12,935 bases of DNA from contig DQHS01000187.1 of NCBI GenBank assembly GCA_003524365.1, positions 13,010-25,944 on the forward strand, read 5' to 3'. The DNA is from Cellvibrio sp. (GTDB lineage Bacteria > Pseudomonadota > Gammaproteobacteria > Pseudomonadales > Cellvibrionaceae). Numbering within the stretch: the first letter of the stretch is position 1; every line of letters begins with the position of its first letter. A program made the translations under genes and the position numbers. This document shows, in pieces, positions 1 to 7,364 of this stretch. Below the pieces are notes generated by a model. It worked only from the letters and a program-made list of their open reading frames with translations, was not told the origin of the DNA and did no database searches.

Positions 1-1551
1 CCCGCCGTGAATTCCGTGGCCGCCAGCGAGCGCGAGGGGCGAGCTTCCAACGCTTTCCACAGGCCTATTGCGGCTAGCATATTGTTGGGCACCCTCTTAG
101 TGGTAGCGGTGTTAGGGTGGTGGCAATCAACAATGAATCTTCCCCCCCTTCCCCGGCTAGCGCTGATACCGCTCACGGCTGATCAGGAATTAGCTCAGTC
201 GTTTATTGATTCCGTAGACGATGGATTGCGCAACTCTGAGCAATTTACGACGGTGGTTTTTAACGCGCAGACTGTACCCAGGGACTTTATCTGGGCGCCG
301 CAAAAATATTTTCAGACCATTACCCAATTCACTGAGGCGCCCTACGTTTTTATGGGTTGGGTGTCCCAGCAGGCGGGGAGTTTTCGTATTCGTTATTTGC
401 TCAAGAGCAGTAAAAATAGCTGGCGAGCTGAACATCATGTGACTACGGCGGCAGAATTAGCCAGGCTCGTGAATAGCCATGTGGGCCTTATTCTCGATTC
501 TGGCCTGCTCGATATAGACGAGCAAGACGCCCTGCTGTTGGGGGCAAAACTCAAATTGCTCCAAACCCAATATCCCCAAGACCTTAATCTGTTACAGGCG
601 CTGATCAATTTTCAAACGCAGCGGGGTGATGCTGCTAACGGCATAATGCTGGCAAAAGAGCTGCAGGAAAAAGCCGCACAGCAGCAGCATCAGCTGTTTG
701 TCGCCAAAGGGCATTTGGCCGAAGCCAGTGCCTACATTCACGAAAGTCTGCTCGCCGATGCCGAGCTAGCGCTCGCCAAAGCTGAGACAGGCTTTCAGGC
801 GGTTGACGACTGGGAGAGCTTGGTTGATGTTGAACAGGAACGGATTGCGGTCGCCTTTGCCAGAAATGATTATGATCAGGCGCAGCGCGATTTTCAGCGC
901 GCACTGGAATTTGCGCGCCGCTCGGGCGATGTAATAAAGGAGTACCGCTTGCATAGCTGGGCGGCAGTCATGGCCCATAAATTCACGCAACCGGAGGATA
1001 GCTGGGGTTACCTTGATCGCGCAGAGGCGGTGTTAGACCAGCATCAGCAAGCCCCTGAATTCTATGCATTAATTCAATTTTATGCGGGCATGTTTGAGCA
1101 GGAACCTGCAGCAGCGGAAAAGCGCTATCGCAAAGTCTTAAGCCTACTCCCTGCCAGCCAGGACTGGTGGGAGCGCGAGCGCGCACAAGCGCACCTGAGT
1201 GAGCTGTTAATTACCCAATCGCGCTGGCAGGATGCGCTGGATCTTTATGCTGACCAACCGCTGGGTGCGACTCAAGAGCTCTTGGTCGGCAATATTTGGA
1301 AAGCACAGCAAGACTGGGCAAAAGCGGAAGCCTTTGGTGTCCAGTCGTTTAAGACCGCAAACCTGAATGGTCAGTTGCGGAACGCTCTGGATGCGGCCAT
1401 CTATTTATTGCAGTTGGATAAACAGTTGGAGAGACCAGCCAATAGCGTTTATCGCCAGTTCTTATTGAAGAAAGCGGCGGATGTTCCGAATTGGATAAGA
1501 TTTAACAAGGCACAGCTGGCGGACGCTGGACTCGAACTTCCGCTGCCTTAG
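1..1551 (+). CDS. Membrane-anchored TPR-like protein, 5'-truncated by window edge
   Basis: The reading frame is open from base 1, so the GTG at position 7 is probably an internal valine and the true start lies upstream. Numbering from that GTG, residues about 22-40 form one hydrophobic segment ending in two tryptophans, which suggests a single transmembrane helix. After it comes a periplasmic region: an alpha/beta stretch (about 48-165), then helical, alanine- and glutamine-rich repeats (about 175-500) that resemble degenerate TPRs and carry regularly spaced Ala/Tyr/Leu. No catalytic motif is visible. In gammaproteobacteria this layout (soluble N-terminus, one helix, periplasmic TPRs) is often the rear half of a CadC/ToxR-like regulator with an N-terminal winged helix. 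That domain is not in the window, so the role is inference. A GC-rich dyad overlaps the stop codon. The following cellulase gene is 168 bp away and probably separate. Confidence 0.6.
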   Translation, partial: PAVNSVAASEREGRASNAFHRPIAASILLGTLLVVAVLGWWQSTMNLPPLPRLALIPLTADQELAQSFIDSVDDGLRNSEQFTTVVFNAQTVPRDFIWAPQKYFQTITQFTEAPYVFMGWVSQQAGSFRIRYLLKSSKNSWRAEHHVTTAAELARLVNSHVGLILDSGLLDIDEQDALLLGAKLKLLQTQYPQDLNLLQALINFQTQRGDAANGIMLAKELQEKAAQQQHQLFVAKGHLAEASAYIHESLLADAELALAKAETGFQAVDDWESLVDVEQERIAVAFARNDYDQAQRDFQRALEFARRSGDVIKEYRLHSWAAVMAHKFTQPEDSWGYLDRAEAVLDQHQQAPEFYALIQFYAGMFEQEPAAAEKRYRKVLSLLPASQDWWERERAQAHLSELLITQSRWQDALDLYADQPLGATQELLVGNIWKAQQDWAKAEAFGVQSFKTANLNGQLRNALDAAIYLLQLDKQLERPANSVYRQFLLKKAADVPNWIRFNKAQLADAGLELPLP

Positions 1552-1589
1552 GCCGTTAGTGGCAGCGGTTTCCAAAGCCCTTGGTTTTT
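1540..1589 (+). terminator. Possible terminator after the TPR-like gene
   Basis: A perfect 8-bp inverted repeat (CCGCTGCC at 1540-1547, GGCAGCGG at 1561-1568, 13-nt loop) spans the stop codon at 1549-1551. A small second hairpin follows (CCAA 1572-1575, TTGG 1581-1584) and leads directly into TTTTT at 1585-1589. The first stem is strong but lacks its own T-run; the second has a T-run but a weak stem. Together they could end transcription of the upstream gene. Confidence 0.4.
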
Positions 1590-1719
1590 ACTGACAAAAA
1601 TCCACCTGGTGCACTTTAGAGAAAGGTAAAGATCTAACAAACGGATAATAAAAGGATGTAACTCGCGCCGGGAGTCGGTAGCATCAGCAATTAAATCAGA
1701 TAATTAATAAGAGCAATTT

Positions 1720-3792
1720 ATGAACACATCCAAATTACTCCTGACATTTACTTTAAGTGGGTTAATAACAGCTTGCGGTGGTGGCGGAGGCGGCGGCGGT
1801 GGATCAACCCCGGCATCCAAAGCAGCATCATCGATAGCACCTGCCAGTAGCATTGCACCTGCCAGCAGTATTGCGCCATCGTCGGTAGCTGCCTCTTCCA
1901 TCGCAGCCTCCTCGATACCGGTCGCCAGTTCGGTTGCATCAGTCGTCGCGAGTTCTGCCGCCAGCAGTGTTGCACCGACGGTCAGTGCTTTTATCGTGGT
2001 CGATCAATTTGGCTATCTACCCGACGCGAAAAAAATTGCGGTGGTGCGGGATCCCCAAACCGGCTATGACGCCGCACTCAGTTTTACCCCCGGTACAAAT
2101 TATCAACTGCTGAATCTGGATACGGGCACGGTAGCATTGAGTGGTATGGCAACTTCGTGGAAATCCGGCGCTACTTTTGAGGCAGCAGGCGATAAAGCCT
2201 GGTGGTTTGATTTTTCCAGCGTAACCACTCCCGGCAACTACGCAGTGGTTGATGTCGAAAGAAATGTACGTTCCCCCGGTTTTAAAATCGCGGCCGATAT
2301 CTATCAACCGGTACTGAAGCATGCGTTGCGCAGCTTCTTTTATCAGCGCGCCGGTTTTGCTAAACAAGCGCCTTTTGCCGAAGCGGCATGGATAGATACA
2401 GCTAGCCATATCGGCGCTGGCCAGGATAAAAACGCCCGCCTGTTTACTGACAAAAACAACGCCGCGACCGAGAGAGACTTATCCGGCGGTTGGTACGATG
2501 CGGGTGATTACAACAAATACACCAACTGGCATGCCTATTATCTGGTCGCCCTGCTCCACGCCTATGCGGAAAACCCGACTATCTGGGGTGACGATTACAA
2601 TATCCCCGAATCCGGCAACGGCATTCCCGATATTATCGACGAGATTAAATGGGGCTTTGACTGGCTGAAAAAAATGCAGAATGAGGATGGCTCGGTGCTG
2701 TCGATTCTCGGTCTCTCCCATGCCAGTCCGCCATCTGCTGCTACCGGTCCGAGTTATTACGGCCCGGCTAACACCTCTGCAACCCTGACCAGTGCGGGTG
2801 CTTTTGCCTTGGGCAGCAAAATACTGGCGCAACTCGATAATGCGGATTTGACCAGCTACGCCGCTGATCTGAAAACCCGCGCAGAAAATGCTTGGGCTTG
2901 GTCAGTTGCCAACCCGAACGTCATCTTTCGCAATAACGAGGGTGCAACCTCGGGATTGGGTGCTGGCCAGCAAGAGGTAGACGACGCCGGTCGTGCGACG
3001 AAAAAACTCACCGCTGCGATTTACCTGTTTGCCGCGACGGGTTCATCAATCTACCGCGATCATGTCGATGCCAACGCCACTAACGCGGCCACCTGGGTAG
3101 ACGTTTGGAATGAACCAGAGCTAACGGCATGGCTCTATTACACAAGCCTGCCGGATGCGACCTCTAATATCGCCGCTAGTGTAAAAAACCAGTATCAAAC
3201 GGCCTTTAATGCCAATCACAACTGGCCCGCCGCGCGTAATGCGGAAGACCCCTATCGCGCTTTTATCGGCACCAGCAACTTTACTTGGGGCAGCAACCGC
3301 ACAATCTCGCGCAAAGGCCAGACGTTTTACAATCTGATTGATTACAACATCAACGGTACCGATGCTGCCGAAGTGCGCAACGCCGCGCTCGGTTATCTCA
3401 ACTATATCCACGGCGTTAACCCGCAAGGCATGGTCTACCTGTCCAACATGTACAGCCTGGGCGTGCACAGCTCGGTGAACGAGTTCTATCACTCCTGGTT
3501 TACCAACGGCAGCGCGTTGTGGGATAGAGTTGGAACTTCAACTTATGGTCCCGCGCCCGGCTTTTTGGTGGGCGGCCCCAACCCATCTTACGACTGGGAT
3601 GGCAACTGCACCTCAGGTAGCCCGAATGCCGGTTGCGGCACCGCAGCTCCCAATCCACCCAAAGGCCAACCAGCGATGAAAGCCTATCTGGACTTCAACA
3701 CCAGCTGGCCGCTTAACTCTTGGCAGATCACTGAAAACCATAACGACTATCAAGTCGCTTATATTCGCTTGTTGTCCAAGTTTGTAGATTAA
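1720..3792 (+). CDS. Lipoprotein glycoside hydrolase family 9 cellulase/glucanase
   Basis: Probable endo-beta-1,4-glucanase (GH9, inverting) anchored to the outer membrane. Residues 1-19 are a lipoprotein signal with lipobox ITAC, so Cys19 would be lipidated. Nine glycines (20-28) and a Ser/Ala/Pro linker (29 to about 87) built from ASSIAP-like units follow; such linkers are common in Cellvibrio secreted enzymes. Next is an Ig-like N-terminal GH9 domain (about 88-185, with DQFGYLP at 95-101), then the catalytic (alpha/alpha)6 domain (about 190-690). The GGWYDAGDYNKY block supplies Asp260 and Asp263 (catalytic base), and the C-terminal ITENHNDY block supplies Glu672 (proton donor). The usual HHR substrate motif is replaced by a divergent VHSS...FYHSW stretch around His583. 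No carbohydrate-binding module is seen. A weak Shine-Dalgarno (AAGAG, 1709-1713) precedes the ATG. Substrate preference (cellulose, mixed-linkage glucan or oligosaccharide) cannot be read from the sequence. Confidence 0.93.
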   Translation: MNTSKLLLTFTLSGLITACGGGGGGGGGSTPASKAASSIAPASSIAPASSIAPSSVAASSIAASSIPVASSVASVVASSAASSVAPTVSAFIVVDQFGYLPDAKKIAVVRDPQTGYDAALSFTPGTNYQLLNLDTGTVALSGMATSWKSGATFEAAGDKAWWFDFSSVTTPGNYAVVDVERNVRSPGFKIAADIYQPVLKHALRSFFYQRAGFAKQAPFAEAAWIDTASHIGAGQDKNARLFTDKNNAATERDLSGGWYDAGDYNKYTNWHAYYLVALLHAYAENPTIWGDDYNIPESGNGIPDIIDEIKWGFDWLKKMQNEDGSVLSILGLSHASPPSAATGPSYYGPANTSATLTSAGAFALGSKILAQLDNADLTSYAADLKTRAENAWAWSVANPNVIFRNNEGATSGLGAGQQEVDDAGRATKKLTAAIYLFAATGSSIYRDHVDANATNAATWVDVWNEPELTAWLYYTSLPDATSNIAASVKNQYQTAFNANHNWPAARNAEDPYRAFIGTSNFTWGSNRTISRKGQTFYNLIDYNINGTDAAEVRNAALGYLNYIHGVNPQGMVYLSNMYSLGVHSSVNEFYHSWFTNGSALWDRVGTSTYGPAPGFLVGGPNPSYDWDGNCTSGSPNAGCGTAAPNPPKGQPAMKAYLDFNTSWPLNSWQITENHNDYQVAYIRLLSKFVD
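1777..1980 (+). repeat. Low-complexity poly-Gly and Ser-rich linker coding repeat
   Basis: This part of the cellulase gene encodes nine consecutive glycines followed by imperfect repeats of SSIAPA/ASSIA/ASSV. At DNA level the block GCACCTGCCAGTAGCATT recurs with few changes around 1838-1872. The repeats make a flexible spacer between the lipid anchor and the folded domains, and could vary in length by slippage between strains. Confidence 0.7.
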
Positions 3793-3801
3793 TACTGCAT
3801 G

Positions 3802-3828
3802 TGAATCCCCCCGCAACGGGGGGATTCA
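3802..3828 (+). terminator. Perfect GC-rich hairpin after the cellulase gene
   Basis: A perfect 11-bp stem (TGAATCCCCCC at 3802-3812, GGGGGGATTCA at 3818-3828) with a GCAAC loop lies 10 bp after the cellulase stop codon. There is no T-run on either side, so it is not a textbook intrinsic terminator. It may be a 3'-end stabilising hairpin or a weak terminator. It overlaps the farthest-upstream GTG (3801) of the next gene's frame, which argues against that codon as a start. Confidence 0.5.
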
Positions 3829-3887
3829 AACTTGGCAGCCCTGACTGCATAATCACGTCACTTCCAGCCATCTCATTCAAGGTCGAT

Positions 3888-4961
3888 GTGATAGACGCCA
3901 GCCTGATTTCCTCTATTGATTTCTTCATCCGCTACGCCTGTATCGGGCAATTGTTCCTATTGATCACCTATTTGTTTTATAAGCCCTACCGCAAACAATC
4001 CAGGCTAAGTACGCAAGTTATTCCGTTGATGTTGATAGTAGGCGTAGCTGCCTATTTATTATTAACCGCACCTTACTCCCCTCGCCCTCAGGGTTTTATC
4101 CGTAGCGTGTTGCTGATGTTTACGCACAGCATGCCGGTATTTTTATGGTTATATGGCAAGCAATTATTTGATGACGGGTTTGATCTGCAGCACTGGTCGT
4201 TGTGGGGAAAATCGGCGCTGGGGTTGCTGGCGGTTTTTTATATTTATGTTTTTTTAATAAGAGGTGGTGGCGGACATCTTCAAATGGCCAGCCATGTCAT
4301 TGCGTTAATTTTTATCGTCCATTTATTGGCAAGTGTGATAGCAACCTGGCGCCATGATCTGGTGGAGCAGCGACGCATAGCGCGTTTCTGGTTTGTGTTG
4401 CTAGTGGGTTTATTTTTTCTGATGCTGGATGTGGTCGAGTTAAGTAATACCCGATTGAATCGTCATCAGATTTTTATGTTGATGAGCGCGTCCATTTGTT
4501 TGATCGGAACCAGCGTTACTGCTGTGCTGCTTTTTTCTCATGCCTTATCGACAAAACCGCAATTCACATCGGATGGAACGTCGGAGACTCTGCGTTACTC
4601 GCGCCTGATCCCACAAGAAAATGCACTCGCTATAAAACTACAAACCTTCATTAATGATGAAGGTTACTTACAACCGGATCTCACCATTAGTAAGTTAGCC
4701 GACCAGTTGGAATGCCCGGATCATCATTTGCGTAAACTGATTAACCAGTCACTGGGTTTTACCAACTTCAATGAATTTCTTAACCATTACCGTATTGAGG
4801 TTGCGCGTAAACGATTGTTTGAATCTTCTCTGCCAGTGCTTTCTATTGCACTGGATTTGGGTTATGGCTCAATCGCCTCTTTCAATCGCGCATTTAAAGA
4901 TATTGTTGGCATTACACCGACGGCCTATCGAATGGCGGTGCAAAACAAAAGTCAGCCCTAA
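3888..4961 (+). CDS. Membrane-embedded AraC-family transcriptional regulator
   Basis: The N-terminal part contains about seven hydrophobic helices (for example residues about 6-29, 43-64, 73-95, 107-128, 135-157, 164-184 and 195-217 from the chosen start). A cytoplasmic linker and a C-terminal AraC/XylS double helix-turn-helix (about 265-348) follow. The DNA-binding domain shows the family pattern TISKLADQLECPDHHLRKLI, then LDLGYGSIASFNRAFKDIVG and TPTAYR. Polytopic AraC regulators of this kind are assumed to sense a membrane or periplasmic signal; the signal here is unknown. I chose GTG 3888 (357 aa) because AAGG sits 5 nt upstream and the first helix follows at once. The frame stays open upstream to GTG 3801, but that codon abuts a strong hairpin and would add 29 uncharacteristic residues. 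Candidate targets are the flanking cellulase and serine hydrolase genes, by proximity only. A terminator follows the stop. Confidence 0.88.
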   Translation: MIDASLISSIDFFIRYACIGQLFLLITYLFYKPYRKQSRLSTQVIPLMLIVGVAAYLLLTAPYSPRPQGFIRSVLLMFTHSMPVFLWLYGKQLFDDGFDLQHWSLWGKSALGLLAVFYIYVFLIRGGGGHLQMASHVIALIFIVHLLASVIATWRHDLVEQRRIARFWFVLLVGLFFLMLDVVELSNTRLNRHQIFMLMSASICLIGTSVTAVLLFSHALSTKPQFTSDGTSETLRYSRLIPQENALAIKLQTFINDEGYLQPDLTISKLADQLECPDHHLRKLINQSLGFTNFNEFLNHYRIEVARKRLFESSLPVLSIALDLGYGSIASFNRAFKDIVGITPTAYRMAVQNKSQP

Positions 4962-4976
4962 AAATTCTTGAATGTT

Positions 4977-5008
4977 GCTGATCATTTTTAGAATCGATCA
5001 GCTTTTTT
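4977..5008 (+). terminator. Rho-independent terminator after the AraC-type gene
   Basis: GCTGATC (4977-4983) and GATCAGC (4996-5002) form a perfect 7-bp stem with a 12-nt A/T-rich loop, followed directly by six T (5003-5008). The hairpin begins 16 bp after the stop codon. It separates the regulator from the serine hydrolase gene, which should then have its own promoter within 5009-5081. Confidence 0.8.
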
Positions 5009-5081
5009 AGATTTTGCTAAGCTATTTTCCTGCTGTTTCATCAGAGTGCTTTTTTTTATTAACACTCGATGGTGAAAAACA

Positions 5082-6317
5082 ATGCACAAAATCCCCTACA
5101 AAAAAATAAGCCTATTTACCTTTGCGATAGCCTTTATCTGGTTCGCATGGCCGATGTATCAATTCCTTGCTTATGAAGGCAAGGTGCCTATGTGGTTCCC
5201 AACGGATATAGACGCACCTGACCGGTATCCGCAAACAACCACATTTTCGGCGCATCCCAGATCCAACTCTGCACTGGAATTATTGGCAGAACATAGGGAG
5301 AAAATTCACGCACCCTCAATGTCGGCGGCGGTCGCAATTGATGGAAAAATTGTGTGGGCAGGTGCGGTAGGCTGGGCAAATATTGAAAAACATATTCCCG
5401 CAACAACAGATACTCAATTCCGTATTGGTAGCACATCCAAAGCAGTGACAGCGACGCTACTCGCCAAATTGTTTCAAGGTGGAAAAATCGAACTGGATAA
5501 ACCCATATCGAATTACGATTCGAATTTACCCAATCCTCAGTGGGGCAATATTACGCCGCGGCAACTCGCATCCCATTCTAGCGGCTTGCCAGATTATTTG
5601 GATAACTATGGCGATTTATGGGGAATGCATTATTTGTTCAAGCTCGATAAACGCTACACATCAGTGCGTGAATCGCTGGAAGTGTTTGACGATAATGACC
5701 TGCTATTTACACCGGGTAGCCAATTCCACTACACCAGCTTAAACACAGTATTGCAAAGTGTGGTGCTTGAGGCTGTTGCCGGTGAGCCTTTTCTCAGGGC
5801 CATGCGCAACAACATTTTTACGCCACTGGGAATGAACGCCACGGGTGCAGAATATGAACTTTCCCAACCGAATTCATTAGCGACTTTTTACTGGAACAAG
5901 GACGGAAAATACCCTGCATTCCGTGTTTGGCAAAGGGTCGATTTAAGCCATCGGCTGGCCGGTGGCGGGTTTATCTCAACACCCTCCGATATGGTAAAAC
6001 TGGGCTCAGCTTGGTTGGATGAAAAATTCATCACACCTGAAACACGCCAGCAATTCTGGCAGCCACAAACATTGGTGGATGGCAGCATCAATCCACAAAA
6101 TTATGCTTTAGGTTGGCGCTGGGCAAATTATGAGGATGAAGCCGGGCTAGTCCACAACGCAAACCACGGCGGTGTTTCCCGTGGTTCGCAAAGTTGGCTG
6201 ATGGTGATTCCCGAAAGAAAGATGGCGGTTGCAGTGATGATCAACTCGAATGTCGAGGAATTTTGGGATTTTGGCCAAGTCAGTATGCCCATGGCGCGGC
6301 TGTTCTTTGGGGAATAA
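5082..6317 (+). CDS. Membrane-anchored serine hydrolase, beta-lactamase/esterase superfamily
   Basis: Belongs to the serine hydrolase family related to class C beta-lactamases and esterases (Pfam Beta-lactamase, PF00144). The N-terminus has basic residues and one hydrophobic segment (about 9-31) with no clear cleavage site, so it is probably a signal anchor with the enzyme in the periplasm. Catalytic motifs are in the usual order: SxxK as Ser117-Thr-Ser-Lys120 (in FRIGSTSKAVTA), YxS as Tyr217-Thr-Ser219 (class C enzymes have YxN), and HGG at 362-364 in the place of KTG. These suggest an esterase, D-alanyl or peptide hydrolase rather than a true beta-lactamase, but the substrate cannot be assigned. 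The 411-aa length is normal for the family. ATG 5082 has GGTG 7 nt upstream. It is preceded by a terminator and followed by the glmR promoter region, so it is probably monocistronic. Confidence 0.88.
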   Translation: MHKIPYKKISLFTFAIAFIWFAWPMYQFLAYEGKVPMWFPTDIDAPDRYPQTTTFSAHPRSNSALELLAEHREKIHAPSMSAAVAIDGKIVWAGAVGWANIEKHIPATTDTQFRIGSTSKAVTATLLAKLFQGGKIELDKPISNYDSNLPNPQWGNITPRQLASHSSGLPDYLDNYGDLWGMHYLFKLDKRYTSVRESLEVFDDNDLLFTPGSQFHYTSLNTVLQSVVLEAVAGEPFLRAMRNNIFTPLGMNATGAEYELSQPNSLATFYWNKDGKYPAFRVWQRVDLSHRLAGGGFISTPSDMVKLGSAWLDEKFITPETRQQFWQPQTLVDGSINPQNYALGWRWANYEDEAGLVHNANHGGVSRGSQSWLMVIPERKMAVAVMINSNVEEFWDFGQVSMPMARLFFGE

Positions 6318-6353
6318 TGCCGCCAGTTCGGGGTGGCTGAACAAAAATAAAAC

Positions 6354-6381
6354 TTGCCAATAAGTTTCGAAAGACTACAAT
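6354..6381 (+). promoter_or_regulatory. Predicted sigma-70 promoter of glmR
   Basis: TTGCCA (6354-6359, five of six to TTGACA) is separated by 16 bp from TACAAT (6376-6381, five of six to TATAAT). Transcription would start near 6388, giving a leader of under 30 nt before the ATG at 6416. The whole promoter lies inside the 6355-6407 inverted repeat. Confidence 0.6.
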
Positions 6382-6407
6382 AACTTTCATATCGAAACTT
6401 ATTGGCA
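6355..6407. promoter_or_regulatory. 16-bp perfect inverted repeat, probable GlmR operator
   Basis: TGCCAATAAGTTTCGA (6355-6370) is repeated in exact reverse complement at 6392-6407, 21 bp apart. Smaller TTTC/GAAA elements occur inside (6365-6373 and 6384-6397), reminiscent of the TTTCR-rich boxes bound by AgaR-type DeoR regulators. The left arm covers the predicted -35 element and the right arm covers the start of the transcript. Because a transcript from this promoter carries only the right arm, the symmetry is best read as a protein-binding site rather than an RNA hairpin. Autorepression by the downstream DeoR-type protein is the likely function. Confidence 0.65.
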
Positions 6408-6415
6408 GCTAAGTA

Positions 6416-7177
6416 ATGACCAAACGAAACACTCAACAGCGCCGCCGGGCGATTATCGACCTGCTTAATAGCAGTGGTGAAGTCAGCGTTGAGGCCTTGG
6501 CGGAGCAGTTTTCCACTTCGGAAGTCACAATCCGCAAGGATTTGGCCGCATTGGAGTCCAATGGTTTGCTATTGCGTCGCTACGGTGGCGCGGTTCCAGT
6601 TCCGCAAGAGCTGATGAGCGATCCGGTCGAAAAAGTTTCGGTTCGTAAGCAGGCGATCGCCAAGGCCGCTGCGCAACTGATCCGCGACCATAACCGCATC
6701 ATCCTCGACAGCGGCAGTTCCACCACCTCCGCCCTACTGCCCGAGTTATCCCACAAGCAGGGGTTGGTGGTGATGACCAACTCCCTCAGCATCGCCAACG
6801 CGCTGCGCGAACTGGAAAACGAACCCACCATTTTGATGACCGGTGGCACCTGGGATCCAAAATCAGAGGGCTTTCAAGGCCAACTCGCCGAGCAGATTTT
6901 GCGCTCCTACAACTTCGACCAATTTTTTATCGGTGCCGACGGTTTGGATCTGGAACGCGGTACCACCACGTTCAATGAACTCTACAGCCTTAGTCGAGTG
7001 ATGGCCGAAGTCGCACGCGAGGTGATTGTGATGGCCGAGTCTGACAAGATCGGCCGCAAAATTCATAACCTCGAACTGCCTTGGTCAGCGATAAAAGTGC
7101 TGGTGACAGATGAGGGTATCGATGCAAACGACAAACAGAAAATTGAACAACAGGGTGTGCAAGTGATTATTGGTTAA
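6416..7177 (+). CDS. glmR: DeoR/AgaR-family transcriptional regulator, probable GlmR
   Basis: A 253-aa protein of usual DeoR-family length. Residues about 6-58 form the N-terminal winged helix, with the family signature VSVEALAEQFSTSEVTIRKD followed by LLRRYGGA. Residues about 75-235 form the DeoR C-terminal sensor domain, a sugar-isomerase-like fold with the phosphosugar-binding type loop LDSGSSTTS and later IGADGLD. Its position directly before glmS matches the glmU-glmR-glmS arrangement known in Pseudomonas, where this regulator is linked to amino-sugar and cell-wall precursor control. Here glmU is not the immediate upstream neighbour. It likely senses a phosphorylated amino sugar and controls itself and possibly glmS. 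The Shine-Dalgarno is poor (TAAG only). The perfect inverted repeat ending 8 bp before the ATG is the best operator candidate. The family is certain; the GlmR name rests on context. Confidence 0.9.
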   Translation: MTKRNTQQRRRAIIDLLNSSGEVSVEALAEQFSTSEVTIRKDLAALESNGLLLRRYGGAVPVPQELMSDPVEKVSVRKQAIAKAAAQLIRDHNRIILDSGSSTTSALLPELSHKQGLVVMTNSLSIANALRELENEPTILMTGGTWDPKSEGFQGQLAEQILRSYNFDQFFIGADGLDLERGTTTFNELYSLSRVMAEVAREVIVMAESDKIGRKIHNLELPWSAIKVLVTDEGIDANDKQKIEQQGVQVIIG

Positions 7178-7192
7178 AACAATCTCTCGGCA

Positions 7193-7232
7193 ACTGCATC
7201 CTGCGTGGCTCTACCTCCCGCATCCATGCAGT
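7193..7232. repeat. Imperfect hairpin repeat in the glmR-glmS spacer
   Basis: ACTGCAT (7193-7199) and ATGCAGT (7226-7232) are exact inverted copies, with a second short pairing inside (TGCG 7202-7205 with CGCA 7219-7222). It starts 15 bp after the glmR stop. No T-run follows. It could be a dispersed REP-like intergenic element or a processing hairpin; one copy alone cannot tell. Confidence 0.35.
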
Positions 7233-7284
7233 CGTCCTAACTTCCCTTGGCTACGTGCCCTGTTCCAAAGGAAGGACTGGATTC

Positions 7285-7305
7285 CCCCTCTTTGAAAAAG
7301 AGGGG
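7285..7305. repeat. CCCCTCTTT hairpin in the glmS leader region
   Basis: CCCCTCTTT (7285-7293) and AAAGAGGGG (7297-7305) form a perfect 9-bp stem with a GAA loop, followed by TTAGGGGAGATTA. Short C-rich/G-rich palindromes of this look are scattered between genes in many bacteria, so a dispersed repeat is the first guess. It lies 60 bp before the glmS start and could also influence transcription into glmS. No T-run follows it on the + strand. Confidence 0.5.
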
Positions 7306-7364
7306 TTAGGGGAGATTAAAAAAACAAAATATTTTTACTACTACTAAAGCTCAAGGAGTTAATT

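Noticed and set aside
7..9. GTG at position 7 as the start of the first gene
   Set aside because: The frame is open to base 1 and the protein lacks the N-terminal part expected before its membrane helix, so the gene is more likely cut by the window edge. No Shine-Dalgarno can be seen upstream.
1704..1975. Minus-strand open frames over the cellulase linker region, rich in proline or alanine
   Set aside because: They are mirror images of the low-complexity Gly/Ser coding repeats of the cellulase gene and have no recognisable domain.
2017..3816. Several minus-strand frames of 67-130 codons across the cellulase gene
   Set aside because: They sit opposite a well-supported GH9 gene, show no family features, and are explained by its codon bias.
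4771..4971. A 66-codon plus-strand frame overlapping the end of the AraC-type gene
   Set aside because: It is an out-of-frame reading of the conserved helix-turn-helix region with no independent support.
5044..5067. GAGTG...CACTC dyad around the T-run before the serine hydrolase as a second terminator or operator
   Set aside because: Only five pairs flank a T-rich loop, which is too weak to call.
7178..7364. A glmS ribozyme/riboswitch in the glmS leader
   Set aside because: The glmS ribozyme is known from Gram-positive bacteria, and no matching core was recognised; only simple hairpins are present.
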